This document shows positions 60,918 to 64,000 of a stretch of 64,000 nt of DNA, one piece after another. Each line of letters opens with the position of its first letter. Within the stretch, counting starts at the first letter, position 1. The position numbers were made by a program, and so were the translations under genes. Where the stretch lies: the NCBI GenBank assembly GCA_020635015.1, contig JACKAP010000001.1, forward strand, positions 124,001 to 188,000. Reading direction: 5' to 3'. The notes below the pieces were generated by a model. That model saw nothing but the letters and a program-made list of their open reading frames with translations, did not search any database and was not told where the DNA came from. The DNA comes from Calditrichia bacterium (lineage in GTDB: Bacteria > Calditrichota > Calditrichia > RBG-13-44-9 > J075).

Positions 60918-63176
60918 TTATTCCTTCGCAATCAGCTTCTTCAGCGCCACCTCATCCGGGTTAAGCAATTCCTTGATCCGCGCGCCGTTGACGGTGGCAA
61001 CGATGATCTGTCCGATCTCGGTATTCACCGTCTCAAAAATCTCTAGCCGCTTCATCTTCTGGGTCTGATGCTGGTTGTCCTCGGTCGGGCTGACATAATG
61101 CACCGTGATGCTCTTGTAGCGGTGGATCAGGAACAACTGCATCAGGGTCATCAAACGCTTTTTGCGGAAATTCTGATCGAAGGTGTTCTGATCGCGCACC
61201 GACAGGAAATTGCGCTCCCGGCGGTCCTGGATCGAGGCGAAGATCACGTTGGCGATCTTGCGATTGCCCTCGTCGAGCACGCTCAGCTCCAGCAACTCTG
61301 ATCCGGCGCTGTGCGGGCGCAGCTTGACCTGCATGGTATGGCTGAGGTTATTCTGTTTGGCCCAGATGGCCAGCCAGCCTTCCAGCAGTTTGGGGGGCAC
61401 CTCGGTCTGGATCAGGTGCTGAAACTGGGTCGATCCCTTGCCCATCGCCTTGGTGGTGGCGGTGCGCCCGGTGGATGCCGCCAGCGCGCCGTCGAGGCGA
61501 GAGCCGCCCACCAGGGTCTGCGGCGTCTTGTAGGGAGAGTCGAGCAGGCGCAGCTTGCGCTGCACCTTAGCCAGGGCCAGCATGCCGTTCTGGTTCAGGG
61601 CGGTGGCAAATTCCTCCGCCGCCAGGCCGTCGATCTGGTGCCCACCATAGGTGATGAAATTGAACACGAAGCCCATCTTACCCAACTCCTTCGGGAAATT
61701 GCGCATCTCGTCATCGCTCATCCCGGTGCTATCCCAGTTGAAGGAAGGGGAGAGGTTATAGGCGAGCATCTTCTCCGGATAGACCGCGTGGATGGCGTCG
61801 GCAAATTCTTTGGCATCGGCAAGGTCGGCGGTCTTGGTTTCCATCCAGAGAATGTCGGCGAAGGGGGCGACGGCCAGCGACTTGGCGATGGCGTAAGGAA
61901 TGCCTCCGCGCACCTGGTAGTAGCCTTCCGGGGTGCGGGCGATCTCGCAATCCCAGGTGGCCTCGATGTCCATGGCCCGGGCTTTTTTCTGCGCTTCCGA
62001 GAAGGAGACCTGTCCGGCAAAGGCCAGCCATTGATCGATGCTGAGGTCGAACTGCACGCCCTCTTCGATGTGGAACTTCATCAGTTCCGCCACCGCTTCC
62101 CCGTATGTCTTGATCCCGGCATCCTTCTCCCAGGTTTCCACGAAGCGGGTGAGCACCTGGTCGAGGGCTTTTTCCAGATTGGCCTCCTTGCCGCTGCGCA
62201 GCGCGGCGATCTTTTCCGCCATAAACGCGCTGATGCCCGCCTGCTCCAGCCAGTCGTAAGCCGCCTGGTAATCACCGTCGGAAATCTTGTAAAGCAGGTG
62301 ACCGTTGATATCCTCGATGCCGCTGTCATAGAATTTTTTCAGGATCGCCAGGGTGCAGTAGCGGTAGCCCGGCACTTCGAGATGGGTGGCGCCCAGGATG
62401 AAGGGCTGGTCGCGTTCGTCGGCGCGGGTCTCCAGGAGGTTGGCCGCTTCTGCGTCGGTACGGGCTACGATGATCCCGGGCACCTTCATGATGTCGAGTT
62501 GGAAGCGGGCAGTGTTGAGCCGTTTGATCTGCTCTTCCACCGCCACCAGCACCTTGCCGCCCTGGTGGCCGCATTTTTTGGTGCCGGGTTTCTGGTCTTC
62601 TATATGGTAGCCGCTCACCCCCACCTCCACGAAACGGCGGATCAGGTTGCGCACATGGGCGTCGCCGCCGTGGCCGGTATCCGCATCGGCAATGATGAAA
62701 GGACGGAAGTCGTATACCGGGGTTTTCCGGCGCTCGCTCTCGCTCATCCGCGCCCGGGCGAAATGCTGGTTCTTGTCGGCCGCCAGCAGGGCGCGCACCA
62801 GGGAAGCCGCCTCATCCGGCACCTGGCTGAGGGGATAGCTGGCGAGGTCGGCACCGGGATCTTCGTGGGTCGAGCCTTTAGCGGAGGTCGCCCATCCTCC
62901 GAGATAGATGCCTTTGATGCCCATCCGCTTCATCATCACCGCCTGGCCGGGAGAGTAAGGACCGAAGGTAGTAATCGATTCGTGCCGGGCATATAACTCC
63001 CGCAGCAGTTCGTAAAATTCGGCCGCGGCATTTTTGGCGACGGTATAATCTCGATAGATCGTCCCCTGTTGCTCCACCACCTGGCGGGCGGAATAGAGCC
63101 GGGTAATTTCTTTAAAACGGGGATTGGAGAACCAGGCTTTGGTTTCCTGGATGGCTTTGGCGAGTGGGTCATTCAT
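60918..63176 (-). CDS. aceA: Isocitrate lyase, long form
   Basis: Glyoxylate-shunt enzyme splitting isocitrate into succinate and glyoxylate. At 752 residues it is of the long type known from mycobacterial AceA2 and some others. Catalytic loop KKCGHQGGKVL is intact, with FIIADADTGHGG (metal binding), GYHIEDQKPG and NLSPSFNWDSTGM. The C-terminal 200 residues go beyond the short enzyme and read HLIQTEVPPKLLEGWLAIW to the end. No malate synthase is adjacent. GGAGGTCC lies before the ATG. Confidence 0.95.
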   Translation of the reverse strand: MNDPLAKAIQETKAWFSNPRFKEITRLYSARQVVEQQGTIYRDYTVAKNAAAEFYELLRELYARHESITTFGPYSPGQAVMMKRMGIKGIYLGGWATSAKGSTHEDPGADLASYPLSQVPDEAASLVRALLAADKNQHFARARMSESERRKTPVYDFRPFIIADADTGHGGDAHVRNLIRRFVEVGVSGYHIEDQKPGTKKCGHQGGKVLVAVEEQIKRLNTARFQLDIMKVPGIIVARTDAEAANLLETRADERDQPFILGATHLEVPGYRYCTLAILKKFYDSGIEDINGHLLYKISDGDYQAAYDWLEQAGISAFMAEKIAALRSGKEANLEKALDQVLTRFVETWEKDAGIKTYGEAVAELMKFHIEEGVQFDLSIDQWLAFAGQVSFSEAQKKARAMDIEATWDCEIARTPEGYYQVRGGIPYAIAKSLAVAPFADILWMETKTADLADAKEFADAIHAVYPEKMLAYNLSPSFNWDSTGMSDDEMRNFPKELGKMGFVFNFITYGGHQIDGLAAEEFATALNQNGMLALAKVQRKLRLLDSPYKTPQTLVGGSRLDGALAASTGRTATTKAMGKGSTQFQHLIQTEVPPKLLEGWLAIWAKQNNLSHTMQVKLRPHSAGSELLELSVLDEGNRKIANVIFASIQDRRERNFLSVRDQNTFDQNFRKKRLMTLMQLFLIHRYKSITVHYVSPTEDNQHQTQKMKRLEIFETVNTEIGQIIVATVNGARIKELLNPDEVALKKLIAKE

Positions 63177-63230
63177 GGCGGACCTCCTTGGTGGGGGTGG
63201 GGTTTATGAGTTAAGAACTATGTTTTTGTT

Positions 63231-63273
63231 GATGGGTGCATGGGTTGATGGGTGTATGGGTTAATGGGTTAAT
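63231..63273. repeat. Tandem GGGTTGAT/GGGTTAAT units (one arm of family A)
   Basis: TGATGGGTGCATGGGTTGAT and following GGGTGTATGGGTTAATGGG. There is no matching right arm. Confidence 0.75.
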
Positions 63274-63365
63274 ACATCGACCGATTATGTGATTATTGTC
63301 ACGATGAATGTTAATAAAGCGGGATACGAAATGCAAAAGAAAGAATTTGTGGGAGGATAAGAAAC

Positions 63366-63416
63366 AGTTGTCAGTCGTCAGTCTTCAGTTCTCAGTGAAC
63401 TCTGTGTCTCTGTGGC
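63366..63416. repeat. Dispersed repeat, family B (right half)
   Basis: GTTGTCAGTCGTCAGTCTTC and CTCTGTGTCTCTGTGGC without a left GCCACAGAG arm. Confidence 0.75.
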
Positions 63417-63544
63417 ATCAATAAAAAAAACGTTTGTTCTTTTAGCAAAATTTTATGGTACGAGAAAAGGTCTTACAATGAGCATTTACCACTGAGCATT
63501 AAGCCTTTACCATTGGGCTGCGGCCACAGGCCGCGCCAGGCTCA

Positions 63545-64000
63545 TCAAACCCCAAAATACCGGTCCCCCGCATCCCCCAGCCCCGGCAAAATGTAGCCTT
63601 TTTCGTTGAGCTGGCGGTCGAGGGCGGCGGTGTAGATTTTCATATCGGGATGTTGTTCCGCCAGGTGAGCCACCCCTTCCGGGGCGGCGATCAGGGTGAT
63701 CAGCACCAGCCGGCGGGCGCCTTTTTCCTTGAGCTTGGCGGCGGCGGCAGCCGCGCTGCCCCCGGTGGCCAGCATCGGGTCGAGGAGGAAGGTGGTCATG
63801 TCCCCCAGGTTGGCGGGTAGGCGAAGAAAATAATCTACCGGCTGCAGGGTGTCGTGATCGCGGTACATCCCGATCATCCCCACCACCGCTTCGCTCCACA
63901 CTTTGGTGATCCCGCTGGAGATTCCGATGCCCGCACGCAGGATCGGCACCAGCAGCACCTCGTGCTTCAGGCGGCGGCCGGTGAGCGGCTCCAGGGGGGT
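63545..64000 (-). CDS. upp: Uracil phosphoribosyltransferase, C-terminal part (cut by window edge)
   Basis: About 152 C-terminal residues; the start lies beyond the right edge. It converts uracil and PRPP to UMP (pyrimidine salvage). Visible motifs are VPILRAGIGISSG, the PRPP loop LLDPMLATGGSAAAA, and the C-terminal uracil-binding GYILPGLGDAGDRYFGV. The frame is open to the window end, so the GTG at 63958 is internal and not the start. Confidence 0.94.
   Translation of the reverse strand, partial: TPLEPLTGRRLKHEVLLVPILRAGIGISSGITKVWSEAVVGMIGMYRDHDTLQPVDYFLRLPANLGDMTTFLLDPMLATGGSAAAAAAKLKEKGARRLVLITLIAAPEGVAHLAEQHPDMKIYTAALDRQLNEKGYILPGLGDAGDRYFGV

Overview
The window looks like a chromosomal piece of a GC-rich, Gram-negative, free-living bacterium of the FCB superphylum, probably near Calditrichota or candidate division KSB1. 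This is inferred from three things: a short primary sigma factor of 282 residues without region 1.1, as in Bacteroidetes-type bacteria; two secreted repeat proteins ending in a C-terminal domain with the NYPNPFNP motif typical of type IX secretion cargo; and an outer-membrane barrel plus a TonB-like protein. There are no rRNA genes, tRNA genes, transposases or CRISPR arrays that I can see.

Layout. 1-5478: a replication block on the minus strand (dnaN, recF, a DciA/DUF721 gene, gyrB, gyrA cut by the window edge), with no dnaA beside it. 5.8-15.5 kb: housekeeping and signalling genes (WbqC-like protein, voltage-gated-type channel, membrane PP2C phosphatase, serA, zinc-ribbon/TPR/TonB-like protein, nagD). 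15.9-23.2 kb: a five-gene accessory operon (trypsin-co-occurring small protein, trypsin-like protease, MoxR AAA+ ATPase, a SAV_2336-like protein with two formylglycine-generating-enzyme (FGE) domains, and a separate FGE protein). 23.9-29.8 kb: a bacterial microcompartment (BMC) operon with a fused RpiB-DeoC enzyme, an acylating aldehyde dehydrogenase and six shell proteins. 29.9-48 kb: permease, anti-sigma kinase, CapA-like protein, primary sigma factor, GNAT acetyltransferase, S9B peptidase, esterase, SNF2 helicase, MATE exporter, VIT/vWA protein, RlmI. 48.2-60.6 kb: an envelope block (HtrA protease, a catalytically dead HtrA relative, CsgG-like lipoprotein-type protein, barrel protein, two sorting-domain proteins, a second S9B peptidase). 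60.9-64.0 kb: long isocitrate lyase and the 3' part of upp.

The most exciting region is the 15.9-23.2 kb operon. Each of its three FGE domains ends in a short segment where the three copies differ almost only in the first two bases of codons ending in C. This is the footprint of a diversity-generating retroelement (DGR) acting on AAC codons of a template. A hairpin with the same GCGGAG loop follows each segment. Two of these variable regions lie in one polypeptide, one of them internal. No reverse transcriptase or template repeat is in the window, so the mutagenesis machinery would have to act in trans. The gene content matches the published class of MoxR/protease NTP-dependent conflict systems with hypervariable effectors.

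The BMC operon would cleave 2-deoxyribose-5-phosphate to acetaldehyde and glyceraldehyde-3-phosphate inside a shell and oxidise acetaldehyde to acetyl-CoA. It resembles the sugar-phosphate-utilising (SPU) type. It has no local alcohol dehydrogenase or phosphotransacylase.

Intergenic DNA is unusually rich in dispersed inverted-repeat families. At least four occur, one copy is nested within another family, and copies sit in most gaps of the BMC operon. Two heptamer arrays flank a terminator behind the sigma factor gene.
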